DNA of 64,000 nt from Streptomyces pseudovenezuelae (GCF_001513955.1 NZ_KQ948155.1:62001-126000); one strand, 5' to 3'; positions 52,174 to 61,028 are shown, counted from the stretch's first letter. Notes: generated from the letters alone by a model not told the origin. Program-made: numbers and translations.

Positions 52174-52845
52174 TTACTTGGCGGGCGGGGTCTTCTTCGC
52201 CGTGGTGGTCTTGCGCGGCGTGGCCTTCTTGGCGGTGGGTGCCGCCTTCTTGGCCGGGGCCGGGGCGGCGACCGTGGCGGGCGTGACCGGCTTCGCGACC
52301 GGAGTCGCGGTCTGGTCCTTGACCTCGCCCGGCTCGGCGTTGGGCTCGACGGCGATCGCCAGTTCCTCGATCTCCTCGGCGGCCTCGCCACGCCAGGTCT
52401 TGACGGCCTGCTCGCCGTGCTCGGCGACCTTCTCGTACGCCTCGCGGGCCTTGACGGCGTACTCGGCGGCGACGCCGACGCCACGCAGGGCGAAGTCCTG
52501 GGCGGACTCGCCGAGCTTCTTCAGGTCCGCGTCGAGCGTGCTGCCGAGCTTCTTCAGGTCACCGTCGAGGGTGTTGATGAAGTCGCCGACCTTGGTCTGC
52601 AGGGTCTCCTGCGTCTCCTTGACCTTGGCGCCGGCCTCCTTGGCACGGGCCTGGGCCTTCTCCTGGACCGCCTTCGGGTCGGTGCCGCGCACGGCCTCGA
52701 TACGGGCCGGCGCCTCGGCGCGCAGCTGCTCCACCAGACCGGGCACCTTCTTGGCCTCCTGGAAGGCAAGGTCACCGGCGCCGGCGAGGAAGTAGAGCGG
52801 GGTCGGGTCCTTGACGGCCTTGCGGATGTCGTCGGTGATGGCCAT
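52174..52845 (-). CDS. HbhA-like protein with Lys/Ala/Pro-rich tail
   Basis: 223 aa from ATG 52845 (GGGAGGACC upstream). The N-terminal part is a long amphipathic coiled coil (KAVQEKAQARAKEAGAKVKE, repeated DLKKLGSTLDADLKKLGE). The C-terminus is a basic Lys-Ala-Pro tail (APAKKAAPTAKKATPRK) like mycobacterial heparin-binding hemagglutinin and histone-like proteins. Could bind DNA, lipid or glycan. Lies 92 bp downstream of the XRE regulator gene. Confidence 0.83.
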   Translation of the reverse strand: MAITDDIRKAVKDPTPLYFLAGAGDLAFQEAKKVPGLVEQLRAEAPARIEAVRGTDPKAVQEKAQARAKEAGAKVKETQETLQTKVGDFINTLDGDLKKLGSTLDADLKKLGESAQDFALRGVGVAAEYAVKAREAYEKVAEHGEQAVKTWRGEAAEEIEELAIAVEPNAEPGEVKDQTATPVAKPVTPATVAAPAPAKKAAPTAKKATPRKTTTAKKTPPAK

Positions 52846-52937
52846 GGTGATGGTCCTCCCGGATCGCTTTCTGATGAGGGTTTTGGGTCCCGCGGTGCCT
52901 GTCGGCGGGCGTCGGGCCATGTCGAACCGTGTCGGTA

Positions 52938-53537
52938 TCAACTGGCCGTCTGCTGCGGGTCGGCGTCGCTGCCGTCGGTCTTGGGGGGCTTGGTGGTGCG
53001 GGGCTTGCGGGTGCTGCGGGGCCGGCGGGCCTGCCGTATCGCGGCGGCCCCGTCGGGGTCCCCGCCGAGGTCCGCGTCGGCCGGGACGTCGTCGTCCCGC
53101 AGGTCCGCCCGGGTGTCCGCCGTACTGTCGTCCGGCAGGTCGCTCTGCCCGTCGCCCGGCGCGGGAGCCGCGTCCGGCGGGGCGATCTCGAAGCCGTTCT
53201 CCTTGCGGAAGGACTCGTAGATCTGGAGCAGCACCTGCTTCTGCCGCTCGTTGAGCGTGGGATCGGCGAGGATGACCGCACGCGTCTCCACGTCGTCCCG
53301 GTCGCGCTCGGCGTCGAGGATGCCGGCCCGCACGTACAGCGTCTCGGCGGAGATCCGCAGGGCCTTGGCGACCTGCTGCAGCACCTCCGCGCTCGGCTTG
53401 CGCAGCCCGCGCTCGATCTGGCTCAGATACGGATTGGACACCCCGGCGGCATCGGCGAGCTGCCTGAGCGACAGCTGCGCAGTGCGCCGCTGTTCACGCA
53501 GATAGTCACCGAGATTGCCGACGTTGAGCGATGCCAT
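52938..53537 (-). CDS. XRE-family regulator
   Basis: 199 aa from ATG 53537. Cro/C1 HTH at about residues 8-62 (LREQRRTAQLSLRQLADAAG, NPYLSQIERGLRKPSAEVL). The rest is acidic and then basic, of low complexity (RRPRSTRKPRTTKPPKT). A long palindrome 27 bp upstream of its start is a good candidate for autoregulation. Probably controls the HbhA-like gene as well. Confidence 0.88.
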   Translation of the reverse strand: MASLNVGNLGDYLREQRRTAQLSLRQLADAAGVSNPYLSQIERGLRKPSAEVLQQVAKALRISAETLYVRAGILDAERDRDDVETRAVILADPTLNERQKQVLLQIYESFRKENGFEIAPPDAAPAPGDGQSDLPDDSTADTRADLRDDDVPADADLGGDPDGAAAIRQARRPRSTRKPRTTKPPKTDGSDADPQQTAS

Positions 53538-53563
53538 GCGTCCACTGTGCACCACTCGCGCTA

Positions 53564-53591
53564 ACTATTGCAAGCAGACGCTTGCAATAGT
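53564..53591. promoter_or_regulatory. 12-bp-arm palindrome (TTGCAAGC core), probable XRE operator
   Basis: Perfect arms ACTATTGCAAGC and GCTTGCAATAGT with a 4-bp AGAC spacer. It lies between the XRE gene (27 bp away) and the divergent ArsR gene (80 bp away). I recall TTGCAA-type palindromes at Streptomyces XRE promoters; binding here is inference. Confidence 0.65.
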
Positions 53592-53671
53592 GTGTCGCGC
53601 CACACCCCCCCTCGCGTCGCCGCAACCACTCCCGGAGGACACACATTCCGATATAGGCATATGATGCTGCC

Positions 53672-54019
53672 ATGGCACGAGCGGCGACAACCTCGGACGC
53701 GTTCAACGCGATCGCCGAACCGCAGCGACGGGAGATCCTGGTGCTGCTGCGGGACGGTGAGCGGCCGGTGACCGATCTGGCGCGGGACCTCGGGATGACC
53801 CAGCCGCAGGCGTCCAAGCATCTGCGGGTGCTCCGTGAGGTCGGGCTGGTGCGGGTCCGCGGGGCGGGCAAGCAGCGGCTGTACGGCCTGGACGCCCACG
53901 GGCTGCGGCCGGTCCACGCGTGGCTCGGCGGCTTCGAACGCTTCTGGAGCGAGAGCTTCGACCGGCTGGACGAGTACGTGCAGGAGCTTGCGGCAGGCGA
54001 CACAGGAGGGACCGCATGA
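53672..54019 (+). CDS. ArsR-family transcriptional repressor
   Basis: 115 aa. Winged HTH: FNAIAEPQRREILVLLRDGE, PVTDLARDLGMTQPQASKHLRVLREVGLV. No ArsR metal-binding Cys pair, so it belongs to the subgroup paired with SRPBCC proteins. The stop overlaps the next start (ATGA). Confidence 0.9.
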   Translation: MARAATTSDAFNAIAEPQRREILVLLRDGERPVTDLARDLGMTQPQASKHLRVLREVGLVRVRGAGKQRLYGLDAHGLRPVHAWLGGFERFWSESFDRLDEYVQELAAGDTGGTA

Positions 54020-54519
54020 TGACGACGACCAGTAGTGACGGCGAGGCCGCGGACCGCGAGATCGTGCTCACCCGCATGATCGACGCCCCGCGGGAGCTGG
54101 TGTTCGAGGCGTTCACGCAGGTCCGGCACCTGTCGCGGTGGTGGGGACCGGAAGGGTTCACGACCACCACGCGGTCCTTCACGTTCCGCGTCGGCGCCGA
54201 GTGGGACTTCGTGATGCACGGGCCGGACGGAACCGACTACCAGGAGTGGATCACCTGGCGGGAGATCGTCCCGCCGGAGCGGATCGCGCTGCTGCACGGG
54301 GAGTCCCGCGACGACCCCAACGCCTTCGAGTCGGTCCTGACCTTCGAACCGGCCGGCGGGCAGACCCGGATCGAGATGCGCACGCTGTTTCCCACCAGGG
54401 AGCTGCGCGACGAAGCCGTGGAGAAGTACCACGCGGTCGAGGGCGGCGAGCAGACCCTGCGCAACCTGGCGGCCTACGTCGCCGTACTCGCCGGAAGCGA
54501 CGAGGGAGCGCGGAGCTGA
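54016..54519 (+). CDS. SRPBCC/AHSA1-domain protein
   Basis: 167 aa. REIVLTRMIDAPRELVFEAFT and HLSRWWGPEGFTTTT are AHSA1 signatures; the fold makes a hydrophobic ligand cavity. Regularly found coupled to an ArsR repressor, as here (4-bp overlap, AGGAGG site), and may sense or bind the same ligand. The next gene begins within its stop codon (TGATG). Confidence 0.9.
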   Translation: MMTTTSSDGEAADREIVLTRMIDAPRELVFEAFTQVRHLSRWWGPEGFTTTTRSFTFRVGAEWDFVMHGPDGTDYQEWITWREIVPPERIALLHGESRDDPNAFESVLTFEPAGGQTRIEMRTLFPTRELRDEAVEKYHAVEGGEQTLRNLAAYVAVLAGSDEGARS

Positions 54520-55202
54520 TGGCCGGAAAAGTGTTCTTCAGCGTGACGATGTCGCTGGACGGCTTCATGGCGCCCGAGGCCGTGCCCGTCGAGTCCGTGT
54601 TCACACCCGAAGGCCCGCACGACCCGGGAGCCCGGCGCTGGTTGGCGAAGTGGTCGGAGCTGCAGGCGTGGCTGTTCCCGCAGCGCTGGTTCCGGGAGAA
54701 CCTGGGGCTCGGCGAGGGCGGCGAGGAGGGCGTCGACAACGACATCGCGCGGGGGACGTACGAGCGCACCGGCGCGAGCGTCATGGGCAGGCGGATGTTC
54801 GACGCCGGCGAGCTGGCATGGCCGGAGAACGCGCCGTTCCACACCCCGGTGTACGTCGTCACCCACACCCGGCGCGAACCGTGGGAGCGGCCGGGCGGCA
54901 CCACCTTCCACTTCGTCGACGAGGGCATCGAGAGCGCCCTGCTCCTGGCCCGCGAGGCGGCCGGCGACCGCGACGTGCGCATCGCCGGGGGCGCCGAGAC
55001 CATCCAGCAGTACCTGGACGCCGGCCTGATCGACGAGTTCTCGATCACGCTCGCACCGGTCCTGTTCGGCACCGGCATCCGCCTGTTCGATCACGTGGAC
55101 CCCGACCGCCTCAGCCTCGACCAGACCCGCTCGGACGCCTCGTCCCGGGTGACACACCTGACGTACACCGCCGCGAAACGCCGTCCGGCGGCGACTGCCT
55201 AG
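54519..55202 (+). CDS. Dihydrofolate reductase/RibD C-terminal-like protein
   Basis: 227 aa. KVFFSVTMSLDGFMAPE at the start, SVMGRRMFDAGELAW and RIAGGAETIQQYLDAGLIDEF, all motifs of the RibD_C family of NADPH-dependent reductases. The substrate is unknown. ATG shares one base with the previous stop, so the three genes are translationally coupled. Confidence 0.86.
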   Translation: MAGKVFFSVTMSLDGFMAPEAVPVESVFTPEGPHDPGARRWLAKWSELQAWLFPQRWFRENLGLGEGGEEGVDNDIARGTYERTGASVMGRRMFDAGELAWPENAPFHTPVYVVTHTRREPWERPGGTTFHFVDEGIESALLLAREAAGDRDVRIAGGAETIQQYLDAGLIDEFSITLAPVLFGTGIRLFDHVDPDRLSLDQTRSDASSRVTHLTYTAAKRRPAATA

Positions 55203-55212
55203 GATCGCCCCC

Positions 55213-55953
55213 ATGGCGCTGCGACCTGTTCAGGTGAACATCAAGGCCGTTGACGCGGCCGCGGTCGGACGGTTCTGGGCCGAGGCGCTCGGATGGTGTG
55301 CGTACCGTCCCGGAGTGACCGCCTACGTCGGCCCCGCGGGCGGCCTCGTGTGGCCGGACCCGGTCGTCCTGGGCATCGACGTCGTCCCCGTCCCGGAACC
55401 GAAGCCGGCGACGAAGAACCGGGTGCACCTCGATCTCGCCACCACGTCCGCGGCCCATCAGGCGGAGGTGGTGGCGCGCGCGAAGGCCGCCGGCGCGACG
55501 CCCGTCGACGTGGGCCAGGGTGACGTGCCGTGGACGGTCCTCGCCGACCCCGAGGGCAACGAGTTCTGCGTGCTGGAGCCCAGGGAGGTCTACCGGGACA
55601 TCGGGCCGATCGCCGCCGTGGTCGTGGACTGCGTGGATCCGCGGGCCATGGCCCGGTTCTGGGGCGAGGCGACGGACTGGATCCCGCACGAGGTGGCCGA
55701 CGAGCTGTCGTCGCTGCGTTCCGCCGAGGGAGCCGGCCCTTTTCTCGAGTTCCTCCGCACGCCCGGCGCGAAGACCGTGCCGGACCGCGTCCATCTCGAC
55801 CTGCTGCCGTCCCCGGGTGACGACAGGTCCGCCGAGGTGGACCGATTGCGTGCCCTCGGCGCCACCGACCTCGACCTCGGCCAGGGCGACGCCCCGTGGA
55901 CGTGCCTGTCCGACCCGGAGGGCCACGAGTTCTGCGTCCTCGCCCGGTCCTGA
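55213..55953 (+). CDS. Two-domain VOC (glyoxalase-like) protein
   Basis: 246 aa with two similar halves, each with the glyoxalase-like pattern: AAAVGRFWAEALGW / PRAMARFWGEATDW, NRVHLDLATTS / DRVHLDLLPSP, DPEGNEFCVLEP / DPEGHEFCVLAR. Such proteins often sequester or detoxify small molecules. Ten bp after the RibD_C-like gene, so likely the fourth gene of the ArsR operon. Confidence 0.87.
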   Translation: MALRPVQVNIKAVDAAAVGRFWAEALGWCAYRPGVTAYVGPAGGLVWPDPVVLGIDVVPVPEPKPATKNRVHLDLATTSAAHQAEVVARAKAAGATPVDVGQGDVPWTVLADPEGNEFCVLEPREVYRDIGPIAAVVVDCVDPRAMARFWGEATDWIPHEVADELSSLRSAEGAGPFLEFLRTPGAKTVPDRVHLDLLPSPGDDRSAEVDRLRALGATDLDLGQGDAPWTCLSDPEGHEFCVLARS

Positions 55954-55958
55954 CGGTC

Positions 55959-56684
55959 CTATGGGCGCCGCGCCACGAAAACCAGCTCCTTTCCCGGCCG
56001 GTCCGGCGCGTCCCGTACGTCCTCCACCACGAACCCCCGCGCGCCCAGTTCCGCCTCGATCTCCGCCCGCTCCCGGAAGCGCAACGTCGAGTCCGAGGTC
56101 AGCGTCCGCCCGTCCGAGGCGAACACGTATGTCCACCGGAACGTGACCAACTGCCCGGCCACACAGGTCACTTCCACCCAGCTCTCCACCACCCCGGCAC
56201 CGGGCACGTCCGTCAGGGCGTACGACGTCTCCCGGTTCCACTCCTCCCAGGCCCGCCGGGCGGGGTCCCGCGTCTCGAATACCAGCCGTCCACCGGGCCG
56301 TAGCGCCGCGTACGTCCCCCGCAGCGTCTCCCGCCAGGCATCCGCTCCTACGATCTGCTGGGCGACGTTGGCCGTCATGGTCACCAGGTCGACGCGCAGC
56401 GGGGGCAGTTCGCGGGCGTCGCCGTGGATCCAGCGCACCCGTTCACTGCCCGGCTTCCCCCGGGCCACGTCGAGCGAGGCGAGCGCGGGATCGACCCCGA
56501 CGGCCACGATCCCCCGCTCGGCCAGCAGCAGTGCGAACACCCCTGTCCCGCACCCGACGTCCAGCACTTCGCGCGCCCCGAACTCCTCGACGATCCGGAG
56601 ATACGCGTCCAGGTCGCTCCGATCGGGATCGAGGGCGTCGTAGATCGCGGCAAGCCGTGGATGCGTGAAGCCTTCGTCAGCCAT
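55959..56684 (-). CDS. Class I SAM-dependent methyltransferase
   Basis: 241 aa. Motif I VLDVGCGTGVFALLLAERG, motif II VGVDPALASLDVAR, motif IV region DLVTMTANVAQQI, post-motif ALRPGGRLVFETRDP. Close to small-molecule methyltransferases. Its start overlaps the end of the HAD gene by 8 bp. Confidence 0.88.
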   Translation of the reverse strand: MADEGFTHPRLAAIYDALDPDRSDLDAYLRIVEEFGAREVLDVGCGTGVFALLLAERGIVAVGVDPALASLDVARGKPGSERVRWIHGDARELPPLRVDLVTMTANVAQQIVGADAWRETLRGTYAALRPGGRLVFETRDPARRAWEEWNRETSYALTDVPGAGVVESWVEVTCVAGQLVTFRWTYVFASDGRTLTSDSTLRFRERAEIEAELGARGFVVEDVRDAPDRPGKELVFVARRP

Positions 56685-57234
56685 GCGGGCGACGGTAGGG
56701 CGAGCGCGCCGGGCCCGCAGAACGGATATCGCCCCGCCACTCCCCGAGCCACTCCTCCAGCACCTCGAAGTCCCTTTCGGTGAGACCCACTTGGTGATCC
56801 ACTCGGTGCAGTAGGGCGCGTGCGGGGTGGTGCGCCGCCACCCAGACCCGATCGGCCTCGGTGATCTCGTCGTCGACCCAGACGAAGGGCCGCCCGGCCG
56901 CCCAGGAGACGAGCGGACGGGTCTTCCAGTGCGGACCGGCCGGGCCGCCGTCGTCGTCCGGGTCCGGGTCCGGCCAGTCCACGAACGGGAGCCGGGGCAG
57001 CCCGAGCCAGGGCGACAGACAGGCGTTGGCGTCGCCCATCCAGGTCGTGGCCCACACCGGCGCGCAGCCCAGCGACAGCAGGCGCGTGCCGAGCGCGGGG
57101 TCGACACGGTTCAGCAGCGGATGCCCGGCCACAGCCTCAGGCAGAGGGACGGCCGGCTCGTACGTCGGATACGGCCCACCCCCGAACGGCAGCAGAGTTC
57201 CGTCGATGTCGAGGAAGAGCAGGACCGGGTCCAC
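56677..57234 (-). CDS. HAD-domain protein
   Basis: 185 aa. The N-terminal LLFLDIDGTLLPFGG holds the DxDGT nucleophile motif; VWATTWMGDAN supplies motif II Thr and FVWVDDEI the motif IV acids. Similar to small Streptomyces HAD phosphatase-like proteins of unknown substrate. GTG start at 57234, 8 bp after the RraA-family stop; coupled to the methyltransferase gene. Confidence 0.83.
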   Translation of the reverse strand: MDPVLLFLDIDGTLLPFGGGPYPTYEPAVPLPEAVAGHPLLNRVDPALGTRLLSLGCAPVWATTWMGDANACLSPWLGLPRLPFVDWPDPDPDDDGGPAGPHWKTRPLVSWAAGRPFVWVDDEITEADRVWVAAHHPARALLHRVDHQVGLTERDFEVLEEWLGEWRGDIRSAGPARSPYRRPHG

Positions 57235-57242
57235 AGCGGTAC

Positions 57243-57866
57243 TCAGTCCTCGAACCCGCCCGCCGCGAGGATCTCGTCGATCCGCCCGCGGTGTGCCGCC
57301 TCCCACTCGTCGAGCGTCTCCGCGGCCTCCTTGGCCAGCTTGGCGCGGGCTGCCGTGAGGATGTCCGTGCGGCGGGCGGCCGGGACGGCCACGATCCCCT
57401 CCTCGTCGGCGACCACCACGTCCCCGGCCTCGACCCGCACTCCCCCGCACCGCACCGGCTCGCCCAGCGGCGCCACCGCCTTCTTCGTGCCCGGGATCGG
57501 GATGACGCCCCGGGCGAAGACAGGGAAACCGGCCTCCCGCACCTCGGCCAGGTCGCGGATCAGCCCGTCGGCGACGAATCCGGCGATCCCCCGCCGCTGC
57601 GCGACCGCGCACACGTTGCCACCGGCCAGCGCGTAGTCGAGGTCCCCCGACTCGACCACGATCACCGACCCGGCCGGCGCCCGGTGGATCGCCGCGTGCA
57701 GCATCAGGTTGTCGCCGGGTGGACACCGTACGGTGAACGCCGGCCCGGCGACCCGCGGGACCGGCCCCCACAGCGGCCGGATACCGATGTCCATGACCCG
57801 GTCACGGCCGAGCAGATCGGCCAGGGTGGTCGTGGGAACGTCAGCAAACTCGGTGGTCTCGATCAC
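57243..57866 (-). CDS. RraA-family protein (HMG/CHA aldolase-like)
   Basis: 207 aa. TTTLADLLGRDRVMDIGIRPL, PGDNLMLHAAIHRAPAGSVIVV and GFVADGLIRDLAEVREAGFPVF are RraA-family motifs, with the Arg-Asp pair of the aldolase metal site. Members are either 4-hydroxy-4-methyl-2-oxoglutarate aldolases or RNase E regulators; in Streptomyces the enzyme role is more likely. First gene of a three-gene minus-strand operon. Confidence 0.87.
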   Translation of the reverse strand: MIETTEFADVPTTTLADLLGRDRVMDIGIRPLWGPVPRVAGPAFTVRCPPGDNLMLHAAIHRAPAGSVIVVESGDLDYALAGGNVCAVAQRRGIAGFVADGLIRDLAEVREAGFPVFARGVIPIPGTKKAVAPLGEPVRCGGVRVEAGDVVVADEEGIVAVPAARRTDILTAARAKLAKEAAETLDEWEAAHRGRIDEILAAGGFED

Positions 57867-58059
57867 GCTCCGGACGTTACCGTGCGGGCATGACTGCCGG
57901 GTCGGCCTTGTGCCGTGAGCGAGTTGGGTGCCCGGCCTCTGAGTGAGGCCGGTGAGGGTCCCCCCGCCCGAGCGCAGTCGCCGGTGGGGCAGGACCAGGG
58001 GTCCGCCGCTTTCTCCGAGTCGTCCAGGACATGACCGGAGACCAGAGAGAGCAGAGAGA

Positions 58060-58902
58060 GTGACCAACCCCTTTCACGACTTCAACCAGCAGATCATCGA
58101 CGAGTTCCGCGCGAACCACGGCCGGGTCGGCGGCCCCTTCGAGGGCGGCCGCCTGATCCTGCTCACCACCACCGGCGCCCGCACCGGCACCCCGCACACC
58201 ACTCCCGTCGGCTACCTCCCCGACGGCGGCGACCGCATCCTCGTGATCGCCTCGGCCGGCGGCTCGCCCCGCCACCCCGACTGGTACCGCAATCTCCTCG
58301 CGCACCCCCGGGTCACCGTGGAGAGCGGGGTGTTCACCTACGAGGCCGAGGCGGTCGTCCTCGCGGGCGAGGAGCGGGACCGGGCCTTCGCTCGGGCCGT
58401 GGAGGCGGACCGCGGCTGGGCCGTGTACCAGGAGAAGACCGACCGGGTCCTCCCCGTGGTCGCCCTGCGCGAGATCGCCCGCCCGGGCCCGCCGGACATC
58501 AACGCCTCCTCCCCGGCCGAGGCCGTCAGACTCGTCCACGACGTCTTCCGCCGGGAACTGGCTCTCATCCGGCGCGAGTTGGCGACCGGCAGCAGCACCC
58601 TCGGCGCCCAACTCCGCGTCAACTGCCTGACGTTCTGCCAGGGCCTGCACAACCACCACACCGGCGAGGACGTGGCGATGTTCCCGTTCCTGGCCGAACG
58701 CCACCCGGAGGCCGCCCCGGCCCTGGACCGGCTGCGCGCCGAGCACGAACACATCGCCGCGCTGGTCGAGGAGTTGCGGAGGACCCTCTCCGGCACGGAC
58801 CTCGACTCCGTCCGCACGGAGGTCGAGCGCCTGACGACCGAGCTGGAGGCCCATCTGGCCTACGAGGAGGAACAGTTGCTCCCCCTGCTCGAACAGGCCT
58901 GA
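58060..58902 (+). CDS. F420-type nitroreductase fused to hemerythrin HHE domain
   Basis: 280 aa. The first 130 residues are a deazaflavin-dependent nitroreductase (DDN) domain: LILLTTTGARTGTPHTTPVGYL and SAGGSPRHPDWYRNLLAHPRV. From about 145 on, a hemerythrin-like four-helix bundle supplies His/Glu ligands (HNHHTGEDVAMFPFL, EHEHIAALVEEL, HLAYEEEQLLPLL). GTG start at 58060. It could couple F420 chemistry to a di-iron site that senses oxygen or redox state; that is inference. Confidence 0.85.
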   Translation: MTNPFHDFNQQIIDEFRANHGRVGGPFEGGRLILLTTTGARTGTPHTTPVGYLPDGGDRILVIASAGGSPRHPDWYRNLLAHPRVTVESGVFTYEAEAVVLAGEERDRAFARAVEADRGWAVYQEKTDRVLPVVALREIARPGPPDINASSPAEAVRLVHDVFRRELALIRRELATGSSTLGAQLRVNCLTFCQGLHNHHTGEDVAMFPFLAERHPEAAPALDRLRAEHEHIAALVEELRRTLSGTDLDSVRTEVERLTTELEAHLAYEEEQLLPLLEQA

Positions 58903-58908
58903 CCTGAT

Positions 58909-58951
58909 CACGGGCGGCCGCCCCGCGCTAGAACGGCAGCGGCCGCCCGTG
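58909..58951. terminator. Bidirectional hairpin overlapping the helD-family 3' end
   Basis: CACGGGCGGCCGC and GCGGCCGCCCGTG, 13-bp perfect arms with a 17-nt loop, between convergent genes. The right arm lies within the last codons of the HelD-family gene. Confidence 0.75.
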
Positions 58952-60973
58952 CACCACCACCAGCCGTGACACCGCCCGGGTCAGCACCACGTACAGCCGG
59001 TGCAGCCCCCGCTCCTCCGCCTCCGCGATCGCGGCCGGCTCGACGGCGACGACATGGTCGTACTCAAGGCCCTTGACCACCCCGGCCGGTACGACGCTCA
59101 CCCGCGCACCCAGCTCGTCCGGCCCGGCGGTGGCGATCCCGGCCGCGTCGAGGGCCTGCCGTACGCGGGCCACGTCGGCGTCGGCCGCGACGACCCCGAC
59201 GGATCCCTCGTGGGCGAGCGAGTCCCGTACGGCGTCCACGACCGCGTCCGGCAGAGCGTCCGTCGACGTGGCCCGGATGGCCAGCTCCCCGTCCCCGCGC
59301 AGCGACAGCCCCTCCGGCACCTCCACGTCCAGCCGGGCGAGAAGCCGGTTGGCGAGCTGGACGACGGCCCGCGGCACCCGGAACCCGACGGTCAGCGGCA
59401 CGACCGCCGCGTCCGGCTTGCCGAGGTGCCGCAGGACGGTGTGCCACGAGCGGGCCGCCCAGGGCGTGGTCCCCTGAGCCAGGTCGCCGAGCACGGTGAG
59501 CGAGCCGAAGCGGGCCCGGCGGGCGATCGCCCGGCACTCCATCGGCGACAGATCCTGCGCCTCGTCGACGACGAGATGGCCGTACCCCTCGGGATGCTCC
59601 ACCAGCCCGGCGGCCTCGTCGAGCAGCACCAGGTCGGCCGCCGACCACCGCGCCGACTTCCACGACCTCGGCGGCCTGGCCCACAGCAGGTCCTTCTGCT
59701 CCTCGGCGTCGAGAATCCCGTCGGCGGCGGCCGCCAACTCCGCGCTGTCACTCAGCAGTTCGGTCACGACCTCCTCGGGCCGCGCCTTGGGCCACACCGC
59801 GTCGAGGAACGCCCCGATCACCCGGGACCGTGAAACCCGCTGCACCCAGGCGCCGTTCTGCGGCCCGGCCCGCCGCTCGGCCTGCAACTGCACGCTCCGC
59901 ACCACCCGGCTGCGCACCCGCTCCCGCCCGGTCCCGTAGGGCGGTTCCTCCTCCCGTACGTCCGCCACGATCCGAGTGAGTTCACCGGCCCCGACCCGCC
60001 AGCTGTACGAACCGTCCCTGATCTCCAGGGAGTCGACCCGGGCGGTCGACACCCGTGCGTACAGCGCCCGGCGCAGCACCTCGGCCATGCGGGGGTCGTG
60101 CTTGAGGGCGGCGGTGGGGTCGGCGTCGGTGGCCGTGACCGGATGGCGGGCGATCTCGTCCTGGAGCGTGGACTGCCGTACGCCGCTCTCGCCGAGCGCG
60201 GGCAGCACCTGGGAGATGTAGGAGAGGAAGGTCCGGTTGGGCCCGAGGACGAGGAGCCCGCCGCGCCGCATGCGCTGCGGGTGGGTGTAGAGGAGGTAGG
60301 CGGCCCGGTGCAGCCCCACGGCGGTCTTGCCGGTCCCCGGGGCGCCCTGGACGCAGACGGACACGGCGAGGTCGCTGCGTACGAGATCGTCCTGCTCGGG
60401 CTGGATGGTCGCGGCGATGTCCCGCATGGGACCGACGCGGGGACGTTCGATCTCCCGGGTGACGATGGCACTGGGCCCCGACTCCCCTTTGCCCAGGTGC
60501 TCGTCCTCCAGCCCGGTGAGGTCGCCGGAGTCCCCCTTGCTGCCCGCCGCCCACCCGAATCGCCGCCGCACGGCGACCCCCTGCGGATCACTGGCGCTCG
60601 CCTGGTAGAAGGCGCGGGAGACGGGCGCACGCCAGTCGACGACGAGGGGCGGGGCGGCGGGATGCTCGGTGATCCGCAGCCGGCCCAGGTGATACGCCTG
60701 CCCGGCATGGTCGCCGCGGTCGAACTCCAACTTCCCGAAGAACAGGGGTCCTTCGGGAAGCTCCCGCATCTCCTTGGCCTGGCTGCGCAGCTGGTAACCG
60801 AGCACCTCGGCGTCCGCCCCGGACGCGGAGACGTCCTCACCGACGACGACCTGCTCCTGCGCCCCCTCGACCATGGCGGCCAGGGCGGTACGGCAACGGT
60901 CGTGGTGGACGCGCTCGCGACGGAGGGACTCTTTCAGGGCGGCGGGGGGCGGAGCGGGGTCGGCTGACGTCAT
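58928..60973 (-). CDS. HelD/UvrD-like RNA polymerase-associated ATPase
   Basis: 681 aa. Superfamily 1 helicase core with Walker A QGAPGTGKTAVGLHRAAYLL, Walker B HLVVDEAQDLSPMECR, the Gln-rich motif region before it, and RLYVVLTRAVSRLVVVHG at the end. The N-terminal helical arm and FGKLEFDRGD segment match HelD proteins that recycle stalled RNA polymerase. A subset (HelR) gives rifampicin tolerance, but the rifampicin-associated element is not seen upstream, so I do not assign that role. Confidence 0.88.
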   Translation of the reverse strand: MTSADPAPPPAALKESLRRERVHHDRCRTALAAMVEGAQEQVVVGEDVSASGADAEVLGYQLRSQAKEMRELPEGPLFFGKLEFDRGDHAGQAYHLGRLRITEHPAAPPLVVDWRAPVSRAFYQASASDPQGVAVRRRFGWAAGSKGDSGDLTGLEDEHLGKGESGPSAIVTREIERPRVGPMRDIAATIQPEQDDLVRSDLAVSVCVQGAPGTGKTAVGLHRAAYLLYTHPQRMRRGGLLVLGPNRTFLSYISQVLPALGESGVRQSTLQDEIARHPVTATDADPTAALKHDPRMAEVLRRALYARVSTARVDSLEIRDGSYSWRVGAGELTRIVADVREEEPPYGTGRERVRSRVVRSVQLQAERRAGPQNGAWVQRVSRSRVIGAFLDAVWPKARPEEVVTELLSDSAELAAAADGILDAEEQKDLLWARPPRSWKSARWSAADLVLLDEAAGLVEHPEGYGHLVVDEAQDLSPMECRAIARRARFGSLTVLGDLAQGTTPWAARSWHTVLRHLGKPDAAVVPLTVGFRVPRAVVQLANRLLARLDVEVPEGLSLRGDGELAIRATSTDALPDAVVDAVRDSLAHEGSVGVVAADADVARVRQALDAAGIATAGPDELGARVSVVPAGVVKGLEYDHVVAVEPAAIAEAEERGLHRLYVVLTRAVSRLVVVHGRPLPF

Positions 60974-61005
60974 GGGGCCAGCGTACGCGATAAAACGTAA
61001 CCGAG

Positions 61006-61019
61006 TTAAATTTTTAACC
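61006..61019. promoter_or_regulatory. AT-rich inverted repeat between TetR and HelD genes
   Basis: GTTAA and TTAAC around ATTT, in a strikingly A/T-rich patch of 55 bp before the HelD-family start. Possible operator for the neighbouring TetR protein or a promoter element. Confidence 0.35.
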
Positions 61020-61028
61020 CGCCCTCAC

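Noticed and set aside
60974..61028. Rifampicin-associated element before the HelD-family gene
   Set aside because: No GGGGCTTGC...GCAAGCCCC-type palindrome is present; only an AT-rich repeat is seen.
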